Source of the DNA: Streptomyces lomondensis
GTDB lineage: Bacteria > Actinomycetota > Actinomycetes > Streptomycetales > Streptomycetaceae
Reading direction: 5' to 3'
DNA: 64,000 nucleotides
Assembly: GCF_014651035.1 (NCBI RefSeq)
Contig: NZ_BMWC01000004.1
Span: 1 to 64,000, forward strand
Below the pieces are notes generated by a model. It made no database searches. It saw nothing but the letters and a program-made list of their open reading frames with translations, and was not told the DNA's origin. A program made the position numbers and the translations under genes. Below, piece by piece: positions 44,218-51,864 of the stretch (positions are counted from its first letter, which is position 1; the number at the start of each line of letters is the position of its first letter).

Positions 44218-44649
44218 TCAGCGCAAGCGGCGTCTCACCAGCCAGCCGGCCGTGACCGCGGCGCCCCCGGCGAAGGCCAGACCGATGCCGACGTCCCAGT
44301 CACTGGGCCCCGAAGCCACCGCGCCCCCGACTCCGCCTCGCACGCCTCGGGACGGGGTGATGGTGGGCATGGGGGTGGTGACCGTCGCGGTCGGGCTGGC
44401 GGGAACAGTGGGGGAGACGACACCGGCACCACGGCGGGGCAGCGCCTCGCATGCGATGCCGTCGTCCGGGCCCTGGTCCTCGTCGAGTCGGTGGGGATCG
44501 CTGGGATCCGCGTCGAAAACGGCCTGCGCGTCCTCCTGGAAGGCGAAGTCGCGGCAGTCCCGGTCGGGCTGGGCATGAGCGGGGTCGGCCAACGGCACGA
44601 TCGCGGTGATCGCGAACAGCGTGCCTATGGCACCGGTGCGACGGCGCAT
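44218..44649 (-). CDS. Excalibur calcium-binding domain surface protein
   Basis: A 143-aa exported protein: signal peptide to about residue 26, an excalibur domain (DRDCRDFAFQEDAQAVF ... DPHRLDEDQGPDDGIACEALP by positions 30-70), a Thr/Pro linker, and a C-terminal membrane helix with an RRR tail. It is probably anchored at the cell surface and binds calcium. AAGGAGG precedes ATG 44649. Confidence 0.85.
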   Translation of the reverse strand: MRRRTGAIGTLFAITAIVPLADPAHAQPDRDCRDFAFQEDAQAVFDADPSDPHRLDEDQGPDDGIACEALPRRGAGVVSPTVPASPTATVTTPMPTITPSRGVRGGVGGAVASGPSDWDVGIGLAFAGGAAVTAGWLVRRRLR

Positions 44650-44801
44650 GGGGCGCCTCCTTTCCGGCCACGAGTGGCTCGCGCTTCGACGCTAGGCGGC
44701 GTGGGGCACAGCGGCTCGGAGCCATAGCCCGATCGAGTGGTCGCGCGAGTGGTGTCGGGCAGGGTGGGGCCGGGGGATGGATCACATGGCCGGGCTGGGC
44801 G

Positions 44802-44830
44802 TTGACACCGGGTGCCAGGGCTTCTAGCGT
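44802..44830 (+). promoter_or_regulatory. Promoter of SDR operon
   Basis: A consensus TTGACA (44802-44807) is 17 bp from TAGCGT (44825-44830). The best vegetative promoter in the window. Confidence 0.75.
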
Positions 44831-44845
44831 CACATCCATTGAAGG

Positions 44846-44863
44846 TACTAAGCGGTCGCTCAC
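44846..44863 (+). promoter_or_regulatory. Operator candidate in SDR leader
   Basis: TACTAAGCG-GT-CGCTCAC has a perfect AGCG-GT-CGCT core extended imperfectly, just downstream of the transcript start. The form resembles TetR-family sites of lipid-metabolism genes. Confidence 0.4.
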
Positions 44864-44879
44864 CTGAGGAGAAGCAGCC

Positions 44880-45641
44880 ATGTCCACCACTGAGCAGCGG
44901 GTCGCCGTCGTCACCGGTGCCGCGCGCGGGATCGGCGCCGCCACCGCCGTACGGCTGGCCGCCGAGGGCCGCGCGGTCGCCGTGCTGGACCTCGACGAGG
45001 CCGCCTGCAAGGACACCGTCGAGAAGATCACCGCCGCCGGGGGCAAGGCCATCGCGGTCGGCTGCGACGTCTCCGACGAGGCCCAGGTCGAGACGGCCGT
45101 CGCCCGGATCGCCGAGGAGCTCGGCGCGCCGACGATCCTGGTCAACAACGCGGGCGTGCTGCGCGACAACCTGCTGTTCAAGATGAGCGTCTCCGACTGG
45201 GACACCGTCATGAACGTGCACCTGCGCGGCGCCTTCCTGATGTCCAAGGCCTGCCAGAAGCACATGGTGGACGCGGGATTCGGGCGGATCGTCAACCTCT
45301 CCTCCTCGTCCGCCCTCGGCAATCGCGGCCAGGTCAACTACTCCGCCGCCAAGGCCGGACTCCAGGGCTTCACCAAGACCCTCGCCAAGGAGCTCGGCAA
45401 GTTCGGCATCACCGCCAACGCCGTCGCCCCCGGCTTCATCGCCACCGAGATGACCAAGGCCACCGCCGACCGCGTCGGCATGGGCTTCGAGGACTACAAG
45501 GCCGCCGCCGCCACCCAGATCCCGGTCCAGCGCGTCGGCGAGCCGGAGGACATCGCCAACGCCATCGCCTTCTTCACCGGCGAGGCGGCCGGATTCGTCT
45601 CCGGCCAGGTGCTGTACGTGGCCGGCGGACCGCTCGACTAG
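44880..45641 (+). CDS. 3-oxoacyl-ACP reductase-type SDR (FabG-like)
   Basis: A 253-aa short-chain dehydrogenase with the NAD(P) loop TGAARGIGAAT, NNAG and the catalytic Ser plus YSAAK. Sequence such as NAVAPGFIATEMT places it with FabG-type ketoreductases. It heads a two-gene SDR operon controlled by a consensus promoter and a putative repressor site, so it may serve fatty-acid or beta-oxidation-like metabolism rather than the housekeeping FabG role. Confidence 0.9.
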   Translation: MSTTEQRVAVVTGAARGIGAATAVRLAAEGRAVAVLDLDEAACKDTVEKITAAGGKAIAVGCDVSDEAQVETAVARIAEELGAPTILVNNAGVLRDNLLFKMSVSDWDTVMNVHLRGAFLMSKACQKHMVDAGFGRIVNLSSSSALGNRGQVNYSAAKAGLQGFTKTLAKELGKFGITANAVAPGFIATEMTKATADRVGMGFEDYKAAAATQIPVQRVGEPEDIANAIAFFTGEAAGFVSGQVLYVAGGPLD

Positions 45642-45653
45642 GGGATCAAGAAC

Positions 45654-46412
45654 ATGACTTCCGTGGAACTCTCCGGCAAGACCGCCCTGGTCACGGGCGC
45701 CAGCCGCGGCATCGGCTACGGCGTCGCCGAGGCGCTCGTCGCGCGCGGCGACCGCGTCTGCATCACCGGCCGCAACGAGGACGCCCTCAAGGAGGCCGTC
45801 GAGCGGCTCGGCGCCGACCGCGCGATCTACGTGGCCGGCAAGGCGCACGACGAGGCCCACCAGGCCGTCGCCGTCGAGCGCGCGATGGAGGCCTTCGGCC
45901 GCATCGACTTCCTGGTCAACAACGCCGGCACGAACCCGGTGTTCGGGCCGATCGCCGACCTCGACCTGAACGTCGCCCGCAAGGTCTTCGAGACCAACGT
46001 CGTCTCCGCGCTCGGCTTCGCCCAGAGGACCTGGCACGCCTGGCAGAAGGACAACGGCGGCGCGATCGTCAACATCGCCTCCGTCGCGGGCCTCTCGCCC
46101 TCGCCGTTCATCGGCGCGTACGGCATCAGCAAGGCCGCGATGATCAACCTGACCGTGCAGCTCGCGCACGAGTTCGCGCCCAGGGTGCGGGTCAACGCGA
46201 TCGCCCCGGCCGTCGTGAAGACCAAGTTCGCCCAGGCCCTGTACGAGGGCCGGGAGGAGGAGGCCGCCGCGGCCTACCCGCTCGGCCGGCTCGGCGTGCC
46301 CTCCGACATCGGCGGCGCGGCCGCGTTCCTCACCTCCGAGCAGTCCGACTGGGTCACCGGCCAGACGCTCGTCGTGGACGGCGGCATCTTCCTCAACGCC
46401 GGCACCGGCTGA
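45654..46412 (+). CDS. SDR-family oxidoreductase
   Basis: A 252-aa short-chain dehydrogenase with TGASRGIGYGV, NNAGTNP and the YGISK active site. It begins 12 nt after the first SDR stop, so both are in one operon, and a strong terminator follows. Substrate unknown. Confidence 0.9.
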   Translation: MTSVELSGKTALVTGASRGIGYGVAEALVARGDRVCITGRNEDALKEAVERLGADRAIYVAGKAHDEAHQAVAVERAMEAFGRIDFLVNNAGTNPVFGPIADLDLNVARKVFETNVVSALGFAQRTWHAWQKDNGGAIVNIASVAGLSPSPFIGAYGISKAAMINLTVQLAHEFAPRVRVNAIAPAVVKTKFAQALYEGREEEAAAAYPLGRLGVPSDIGGAAAFLTSEQSDWVTGQTLVVDGGIFLNAGTG

Positions 46413-46434
46413 CACCGGCGTACGGACGAGGCCA

Positions 46435-46467
46435 CACGGGCGCTCCTTGACGCAAGGGGCGCCCGTG
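46435..46467 (+). terminator. Terminator of SDR operon
   Basis: A 15-bp stem (46435-46449 with 46453-46467, one T-G pair) has an ACG loop, 22 nt after the SDR stop. Confidence 0.8.
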
Positions 46468-46603
46468 CCGGCGTAAAGACATCGCAAAGGACGATGACAA
46501 CGTAGTCAAAGGTTTATCGATCAAGGAGTCATGTCCGGGGAGGGTCAGCGGCCGCAGCACTGCGGTATGGTCTGCCGACCCTTGGTATGGCAGATCGAGG
46601 AGC

Positions 46604-48196
46604 GTGCGCGTGTTCAACCGGAACCGATGCCTGCGGCGGGTGGCGGCCATCGCGTCCATATCGTCCCTGGTGACCGGGTGCGGCGTGCTGTCGTCCGACA
46701 CCCCGGAGGACGAAGGGCCGATCGTCGTCGGCACCACCAGTGCCCCCAGCACGCTCGACCCCGCCGCCTCCTGGGACAGCTCCTGGGAGCTGTTCCGCAA
46801 CATCTACCAGACGCTCCTGAGCTACCCGACCGGCGCGACCGAGCCCGAGCCCGACGCCGCCGAGCAGTGCGGCTTCAGCGACGCCTCGAACCAGGTCTAC
46901 CGCTGCGAGCTGCGCGAGGGCCTGACGTTCTCCAACGGGGACGCGCTCGACGCCCGGGCGGTCAAGTACTCGTTCGACCGGATCCGCAAGATCAACGTCA
47001 ACGGCGGCCCCGCCGGTCTGCTGGGCAGCCTCGAACGGGTCCAGGCACCGAACGACCGCGAGGTGATCTTCCACCTCAACAAGCCGGACGCCACGTTCCC
47101 CTTCGTGCTCGCCACGCCCGCCATGTCGATCGTCTCCCCGGAGGCCTACCCGGAGAGCTCCCTGCGCGAGGGCGAGGACGTCGTCGGCTCCGGTCCGTAC
47201 ACCCTCGACTCGTACGACGACGGCAAGGAGGCCGTCCTCGTCCGCAACGACTCCTACAAGGGCTACGCCGAGCGCCGGAACGACGCGGTGACCATCCGCT
47301 ACTTCCAGGACTCCGCCACCATGGTCAAGGCCCTGCGCGACCAGCAGATCGACGTCACCTACCGCGGTCTGGCCGCCGGCGACGTCGTCGACCTGCAGAG
47401 CAAGACCTCCAAGGAGGAGGAGATCCAGCTCGTCGAGGGCACCGGCACGGACATCAACTACCTGGTGTTCAACCCGAAGGACTCCTGGGCCAACAAGAAG
47501 GCCGTGCGCCAGGCCATCGCGCAGGTCGTCGACCGGGCGGCGATCGCCCACAAGGTCTACAAGGACACCGTCGACCCGCTGTACTCCATGGTCCCCAAGG
47601 GCCTCACCGGCCACACCACGGGCTTCTTCGACGACTACGGCGACCCGGACGTGGGCAAGGCCCGCAAGATCCTCACCGACGCGGGCATCACCCAGCGGGT
47701 CCCGCTCACCTTCTGGTACACGAGCGACCGCTACGGCTCCGAGACCGCCGGGGAGTTCAAGGAGCTGGAGCGCCAGCTGGAGGCCTCGGGCCTGTTCACG
47801 ATCAGCCTCAAGAGCCGCCCCTGGAAGACCTACGTCGAGGGCTACCAGAAGGGTGAGTACCCGGTGTTCGGGCGTGGCTGGTTCCCCGACTTCCCGGACG
47901 CGGAGAACTTCATCGCGCCGTTCGTCGGCGAGCAGAACGCCCTCGGTACGCCCTACCCGGCCCCCGAGATCACCGGCGAGCTGCTGCCCCGGTCGCGCCG
48001 GCAGAGCGACCGCGCGAACGTGGAGAAGGAGTTCGAGGAGGCCCAGCGGATCCTCGTGGACGACGCGCGGCTGCTGCCGCTGTGGCAGGGCCGGCAGTAC
48101 GTGGCGGCCAGCCGGGACGTCTCGGGCGCCGAGCGGGCCCTGGACCCGTCGACGATCATGATGATGTGGGAGCTGCACCGCAAGACCGCCTGGTAG
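46604..48196 (+). CDS. Peptide-type ABC substrate-binding lipoprotein (family 5), orphan
   Basis: A 530-aa family 5 solute-binding protein. The signal peptide ends in lipobox LVTGC; the body contains STLDPAASWDSSWELFRNIY and ends at full family length. No permease or ATPase genes adjoin it, so it works with a transporter encoded elsewhere or has another role. Start either GTG 46604 or GTG 46610 after AGGAG. A GGTATGG repeat and TCTGCC/GGCAGA inverted repeat lie directly upstream. Confidence 0.88.
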   Translation: MRVFNRNRCLRRVAAIASISSLVTGCGVLSSDTPEDEGPIVVGTTSAPSTLDPAASWDSSWELFRNIYQTLLSYPTGATEPEPDAAEQCGFSDASNQVYRCELREGLTFSNGDALDARAVKYSFDRIRKINVNGGPAGLLGSLERVQAPNDREVIFHLNKPDATFPFVLATPAMSIVSPEAYPESSLREGEDVVGSGPYTLDSYDDGKEAVLVRNDSYKGYAERRNDAVTIRYFQDSATMVKALRDQQIDVTYRGLAAGDVVDLQSKTSKEEEIQLVEGTGTDINYLVFNPKDSWANKKAVRQAIAQVVDRAAIAHKVYKDTVDPLYSMVPKGLTGHTTGFFDDYGDPDVGKARKILTDAGITQRVPLTFWYTSDRYGSETAGEFKELERQLEASGLFTISLKSRPWKTYVEGYQKGEYPVFGRGWFPDFPDAENFIAPFVGEQNALGTPYPAPEITGELLPRSRRQSDRANVEKEFEEAQRILVDDARLLPLWQGRQYVAASRDVSGAERALDPSTIMMMWELHRKTAW

Positions 48197-48226
48197 GCGG
48201 GGCGGGAGTCCGGCTTTCCGGGCGCG

Positions 48227-48249
48227 TTGTCAGTGGTCGCCTGTAGGTT
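48227..48249 (+). promoter_or_regulatory. DNA-damage promoter of ung (PafBC/RecA-NDp type)
   Basis: TTGTCAGTGG (48227-48236) and TAGGTT (48244-48249) have a 7-bp spacer. This matches the SOS-independent damage motif and parallels the dinB promoter. The transcript would start about 34 nt before the ung GTG. Confidence 0.8.
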
Positions 48250-48289
48250 CTGAGGCCTGGAAGTGACCGCACATCGTGAGGACGTTGAC

Positions 48290-48973
48290 GTGACCGACAC
48301 CGCCATGCTGCCCGAGTCCTGGCGCGGGGTTCTGGGTGACGAGCTTCAGCAGCCCTACTTCAAGGAGCTGACGGAGTTCGTCGAGGAGGAGCGGGCGAAG
48401 GGGCCGGTGTATCCGCCGCGCGAGGAGGTCTTCGCCGCGCTGGACGCCACGCCGTACGAGGGGGTCAAGGTTCTGATCCTCGGTCAGGACCCCTACCACG
48501 GCGAGGGCCAGGGGCACGGGCTGTGCTTCTCGGTCCGGCCCGGTGTGCGGATCCCGCCGTCCCTGCGGAACATCTACAAGGAGATGCACGAGGAGCTGGG
48601 CACGCCGGTCCCGGACAACGGCTATCTGATGCCGTGGGCCCGCCAGGGCGTGCTGCTGCTCAACGCGGTGCTCACGGTCCGCGGCGGCGAGGCCAACTCG
48701 CACAAGGGCCGGGGCTGGGAGAAGTTCACCGACGCCGTGATCCGGGCCGTGGCCGAGCGGCCGGACCCGGCGGTGTTCGTGCTGTGGGGCAACTACGCGC
48801 AGAAGAAGCTCCCGCTGATCGACGAGTCGCGGCATGTGGTGGTCAAGGGCGCGCATCCCTCGCCCCTGTCGGCGAAGAAGTTCTTCGGCTCCCGGCCGTT
48901 CACGCAGATCAACGCGGCGGTGGCGGCGCAGGGGCACGAGCCGATCGACTGGACGATCCCCAATCTGGGCTGA
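48290..48973 (+). CDS. ung: Uracil-DNA glycosylase
   Basis: The 227-aa family 1 uracil-DNA glycosylase has the water-activating loop GQDPYHGEGQ (D67), the Leu-loop HPSPLSA and the conserved LLLNAVLTV. It removes uracil from DNA for base excision repair. GTG 48290 fits the TGAGGA site; a start at 48263 is also in frame. The upstream motif predicts DNA-damage induction. Confidence 0.95.
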   Translation: MTDTAMLPESWRGVLGDELQQPYFKELTEFVEEERAKGPVYPPREEVFAALDATPYEGVKVLILGQDPYHGEGQGHGLCFSVRPGVRIPPSLRNIYKEMHEELGTPVPDNGYLMPWARQGVLLLNAVLTVRGGEANSHKGRGWEKFTDAVIRAVAERPDPAVFVLWGNYAQKKLPLIDESRHVVVKGAHPSPLSAKKFFGSRPFTQINAAVAAQGHEPIDWTIPNLG

Positions 48974-49044
48974 GGAACGCCGGCCTGGGCTGAAGAGCAC
49001 CGGCCGTGACGGGCCCGGTCGCGTTCGGAGCCGCCTGAGCCGGA

Positions 49045-49076
49045 TCGCCCCCGCGTGCGGTTAGCGTCGGGGGCGA
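49045..49076. terminator. Inverted repeat after ung
   Basis: TCGCCCCCG (49045-49053) pairs with CGGGGGCGA (49068-49076) around 14 nt. Terminator for ung, or an operator for the next gene, whose possible -10 TTAGCG lies in the loop. Confidence 0.45.
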
Positions 49077-49102
49077 CAGCGGACGAGGGTGCGGAGGGCG
49101 TG

Positions 49103-49633
49103 GTGGTCGAGCGACAGGGGCAGGCGGCGCCGGATGCCGTGCTGACGCGGATCGGGCAGGTCGTGATGCTGCACCACGCGGGGGACCGGGAGGAGGCCCG
49201 GCACCGGCTCCTGGACCTGTGGGCGGAGATCGGGGAGCACGGCGATCCGCTGCTCCGCTGCACCCTCGCCCACTACCTGGCCGACACGCAGGACGACCCC
49301 GCGGACGAACTGGCCTGGGACCTGCGCGCGTTGACCGCGGCGGAGGAGGAGATCGCCGGGGACGGGCCCGCCTCGCGGGACGGGTCGCTCGCGGTGCGCG
49401 CGTTCTACCCCTCCCTGCATGTGAGCCTGGCCGCGGACTACGCCGGGCTGGGCGAGCGCGATGCCGCCCGCACCCACCTGCGGCGGGCCAGGGGAGCGGC
49501 CGCCGCCCTCACCGACGACCGCTACGCGGAGGGTGTGTGGACGGCCATCCGGCGGCTGGAGTCCCGGCTGGATGAGGGCGGCGGAGGGTCCGGCGGAGGC
49601 ACGTGGGGGACGCCGCCGAGGCAGCGGCCCTGA
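49103..49633 (+). CDS. Tetratricopeptide-like helical protein, 176 aa
   Basis: A conserved-looking Streptomyces protein built of helices with TPR-like spacing (MLHHAGDREEARHRLLDLW, YAGLGERDAARTHLRRAR) and a Gly-rich C-terminal tail. It probably mediates protein contacts. GCGGAGGG supports GTG 49103 or 49100; the longer frame from 49055 starts within the hairpin. Confidence 0.68.
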   Translation: MVERQGQAAPDAVLTRIGQVVMLHHAGDREEARHRLLDLWAEIGEHGDPLLRCTLAHYLADTQDDPADELAWDLRALTAAEEEIAGDGPASRDGSLAVRAFYPSLHVSLAADYAGLGERDAARTHLRRARGAAAALTDDRYAEGVWTAIRRLESRLDEGGGGSGGGTWGTPPRQRP

Positions 49634-49642
49634 CGGAGTCGG

Positions 49643-50158
49643 TCACCGCCCGTAGGTGTCCTGGCAGATGGTCGCCTCCGGGCTGTCGGCCCGCCACCCC
49701 CCGTAGCGCCTGCCCAGCGCGCACACGTCCGTGCCGCCCGGGACGTTCTCGTGGACGTCCTGCCGTACCGGCTCCGAGACGTCGGGGAGACCGGGGCGTG
49801 GCCGCTGCGGACCGCGCGGGGCCCGCTCGGGGCGTTCCGGGCGGGCCGGGCGCGGGCGAGCGTCGCGGGTGCCGGCCGGCGGCTCACCCCGCTGGGGCGG
49901 GGCCGCCGCGGGAGTGGTCAGACGCGACTCGGACGGGGCCGGTTCCGGGCGGCGCGACTCCTCGATGAGTTGCAGGGCCTCGCGGGCCGGAGCCTGCACG
50001 ATCTGCGTCTCCGCCTGCCCCGCCGGCTGGGGCACCGACGGCCGGGACGGTGCCGTCGGCGGCCCCGGGACGGGAGGATGCTGGACCGTCACGCAGCCGG
50101 AGAGGGCCGAGACAGCCACGGTCACCAGGAGCGTCGCTGTGGTCGTCGTTCGATGCAC
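49643..50158 (-). CDS. Pro-rich lipoprotein with Cys-containing C terminus
   Basis: A 171-aa protein with lipobox LSGC, a long Pro/Arg/Glu-rich middle, and a conserved-looking end with two cysteines (DVCALGRRYGGWR, then ICQDTYGR). The middle is probably disordered and spans the wall. GTG 50158 is chosen for the signal peptide. Function unknown. It converges on the TPR-like gene. Confidence 0.65.
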   Translation of the reverse strand: MHRTTTTATLLVTVAVSALSGCVTVQHPPVPGPPTAPSRPSVPQPAGQAETQIVQAPAREALQLIEESRRPEPAPSESRLTTPAAAPPQRGEPPAGTRDARPRPARPERPERAPRGPQRPRPGLPDVSEPVRQDVHENVPGGTDVCALGRRYGGWRADSPEATICQDTYGR

Positions 50159-50269
50159 CCGCGCCACTCTGGTGCGTCCGGCCGGGGAGGGTACGGCGGA
50201 CAGGCGGAGGATGCCCCGCACGGGTGATGTCCCACCCCGTACGGAGGGCATCGGCGCGCCGGGGTGACG

Positions 50270-50782
50270 TCAGTCGCCGGTCGAGCCGTCGATGCGCTCG
50301 CGGATCAGGTCGGCGTGGCCGTTGTGCCGGGCGTACTCCTCGATCATGTGGGTGTAGATCCACCGCAGGTTGAACTTCTCGCCGGTGCGCCGGTGCGCGC
50401 CCTCGGAGAGGTCGTCCAGGCCGAAGCGGGCCGCGTTGCGCCGGGCGGTCTCGATCTCGGCCTGCCAGGCGGCGTACGCCTCCTGGTAGGTGTCCGCCTC
50501 CGTCAGACGGAACTCGCCGTCGCGGTCCTCGTCGCTCCAGTACAGGGGCGCCGCGTCCTCGTCCGCCAGCACCCGGCGGAACCAGCTCCGCTCCACGTCC
50601 GCCATGTGCCGCACCAGCCCCATGAGGGACAGGTTCGAGGGCTCCACGGCGGCGGACCTGAGCTGCTCGTCGCTCAGGCCCTCGCACTTGAAGGCCAGGG
50701 TCTTCCGGTGGAACTCCAGCCAGCCTTCCAGCATGGCGCGTTCGTCGAGGGTCGTGGCGGGCATACGGCGTTCGGTCGTCAT
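50270..50782 (-). CDS. DinB/DUF664 family protein (mycothiol-dependent-like)
   Basis: A 170-aa four-helix protein with the metal-binding histidines RHMADVERSW and HMIEEYARHNGHADLIRE. Actinobacterial members use mycothiol or have metal-dependent detoxification roles. ATG 50782 begins shortly before a conserved RAMLEGWLEFHRKT segment. Confidence 0.85.
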   Translation of the reverse strand: MTTERRMPATTLDERAMLEGWLEFHRKTLAFKCEGLSDEQLRSAAVEPSNLSLMGLVRHMADVERSWFRRVLADEDAAPLYWSDEDRDGEFRLTEADTYQEAYAAWQAEIETARRNAARFGLDDLSEGAHRRTGEKFNLRWIYTHMIEEYARHNGHADLIRERIDGSTGD

Positions 50783-50958
50783 ACAGGCATCCTGTCCCAA
50801 CGCCCTCTCGCCACACCATGGCATTTCAGGCGGCCCCGAGCATCCCGTCCAGCAACTCCCGTGTGGTCGCGCTGTCGAAGGCCGGGCCCGCCCTGTTCCC
50901 CCAGCAGCCGTATGCTTCCGAGCAGGCCCCGGCAGGCACCACCAGAGGAGCGCACCAC

Positions 50959-51864
50959 GTGAAGGTCGGCTGCATCGGACTCGGTGACATCGCGCAGAAG
51001 GCCTACCTTCCGGTCCTCGCCTTCCAGCCCGGGGTCGAGCTGCACCTGCAGACCCGCACACCCGCCACGCTCGACCGGGTCGCCGACCGCCTCCACCTCC
51101 CGCCGGAGCGGCGGCACACCACCCTCGACTCCCTGCTCGCGGCGGGCCTCGACGCCGCCTTCGTGCACGCGCCCACGCTCGTCCACCCGGAGATCGTGAC
51201 GCGGCTGCTGGAGGCGGGCGTACCGACGTACGTCGACAAGCCGCTCGCCTACGAACTCGGCGACTCGGCGCGGCTGGTGGCCCTCGCCGAGGAGCGGGAC
51301 GTGAGCCTGGCCGTCGGCTTCAACCGGCGCTTCGCCCCCGGCTACACGCAGTGCGCCGACCATCCGCGCGAGCTGATCCTGATGCAGAAGAACCGCATCG
51401 GGCTGCCGGAGGAACCGCGCGCGATGATCCTCGACGACTTCATCCACGTCGTCGACACCCTGCGGTTCCTGGTGCCCGGCGCGATCGACGACGTGACCGT
51501 GCGCGCCCGCGTCCGGGACGGTCTGCTGCACCATGTGGTGCTCCAGCTCGCCGGGGACGGCTTCACCGCGCTCGGCGTGATGAACCGGCTCAGCGGTTCG
51601 GCCGAAGAGGTCCTGGAGGTCTCCGGGCAGGACACCAAGCGGCAGGTGGTCAACCTCGCCGAGGTGGTCGACCACAAGGGACAGCCGACCGTGCGGCGGC
51701 GCGGGGACTGGGTGCCGGTGGCCCGGCAGCGCGGGATCGAGCAGGCGGTGCTGGCGTTCCTGGACGCGGTGCGGGCGGGCAAGGTGCTCAGCGCCCGGGA
51801 CGCGCTGGAGACCCATGAGCTGTGCGAGCGGGTCGTACGCGCGGTTCAGGAGCGGACCGCCTGA
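50959..51864 (+). CDS. Gfo/Idh/MocA-family oxidoreductase
   Basis: The 301-aa protein has the NAD-binding loop CIGLGDIAQKAYLP and the EKP-equivalent motif YVDKPLA. Such enzymes oxidise or reduce sugars and cyclitols; the substrate is unknown. GAGGAG is 8 nt before GTG 50959, and a TATGCT -10 box lies at 50911-50916. The 3' end overlaps the convergent lnt gene by 77 nt. Confidence 0.87.
   Translation: MKVGCIGLGDIAQKAYLPVLAFQPGVELHLQTRTPATLDRVADRLHLPPERRHTTLDSLLAAGLDAAFVHAPTLVHPEIVTRLLEAGVPTYVDKPLAYELGDSARLVALAEERDVSLAVGFNRRFAPGYTQCADHPRELILMQKNRIGLPEEPRAMILDDFIHVVDTLRFLVPGAIDDVTVRARVRDGLLHHVVLQLAGDGFTALGVMNRLSGSAEEVLEVSGQDTKRQVVNLAEVVDHKGQPTVRRRGDWVPVARQRGIEQAVLAFLDAVRAGKVLSARDALETHELCERVVRAVQERTA

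Noticed and set aside
50779..51816. 345-aa minus-strand frame opposite the oxidoreductase.
   Set aside because: Antisense shadow with no domain; the plus-strand gene has clear family motifs.
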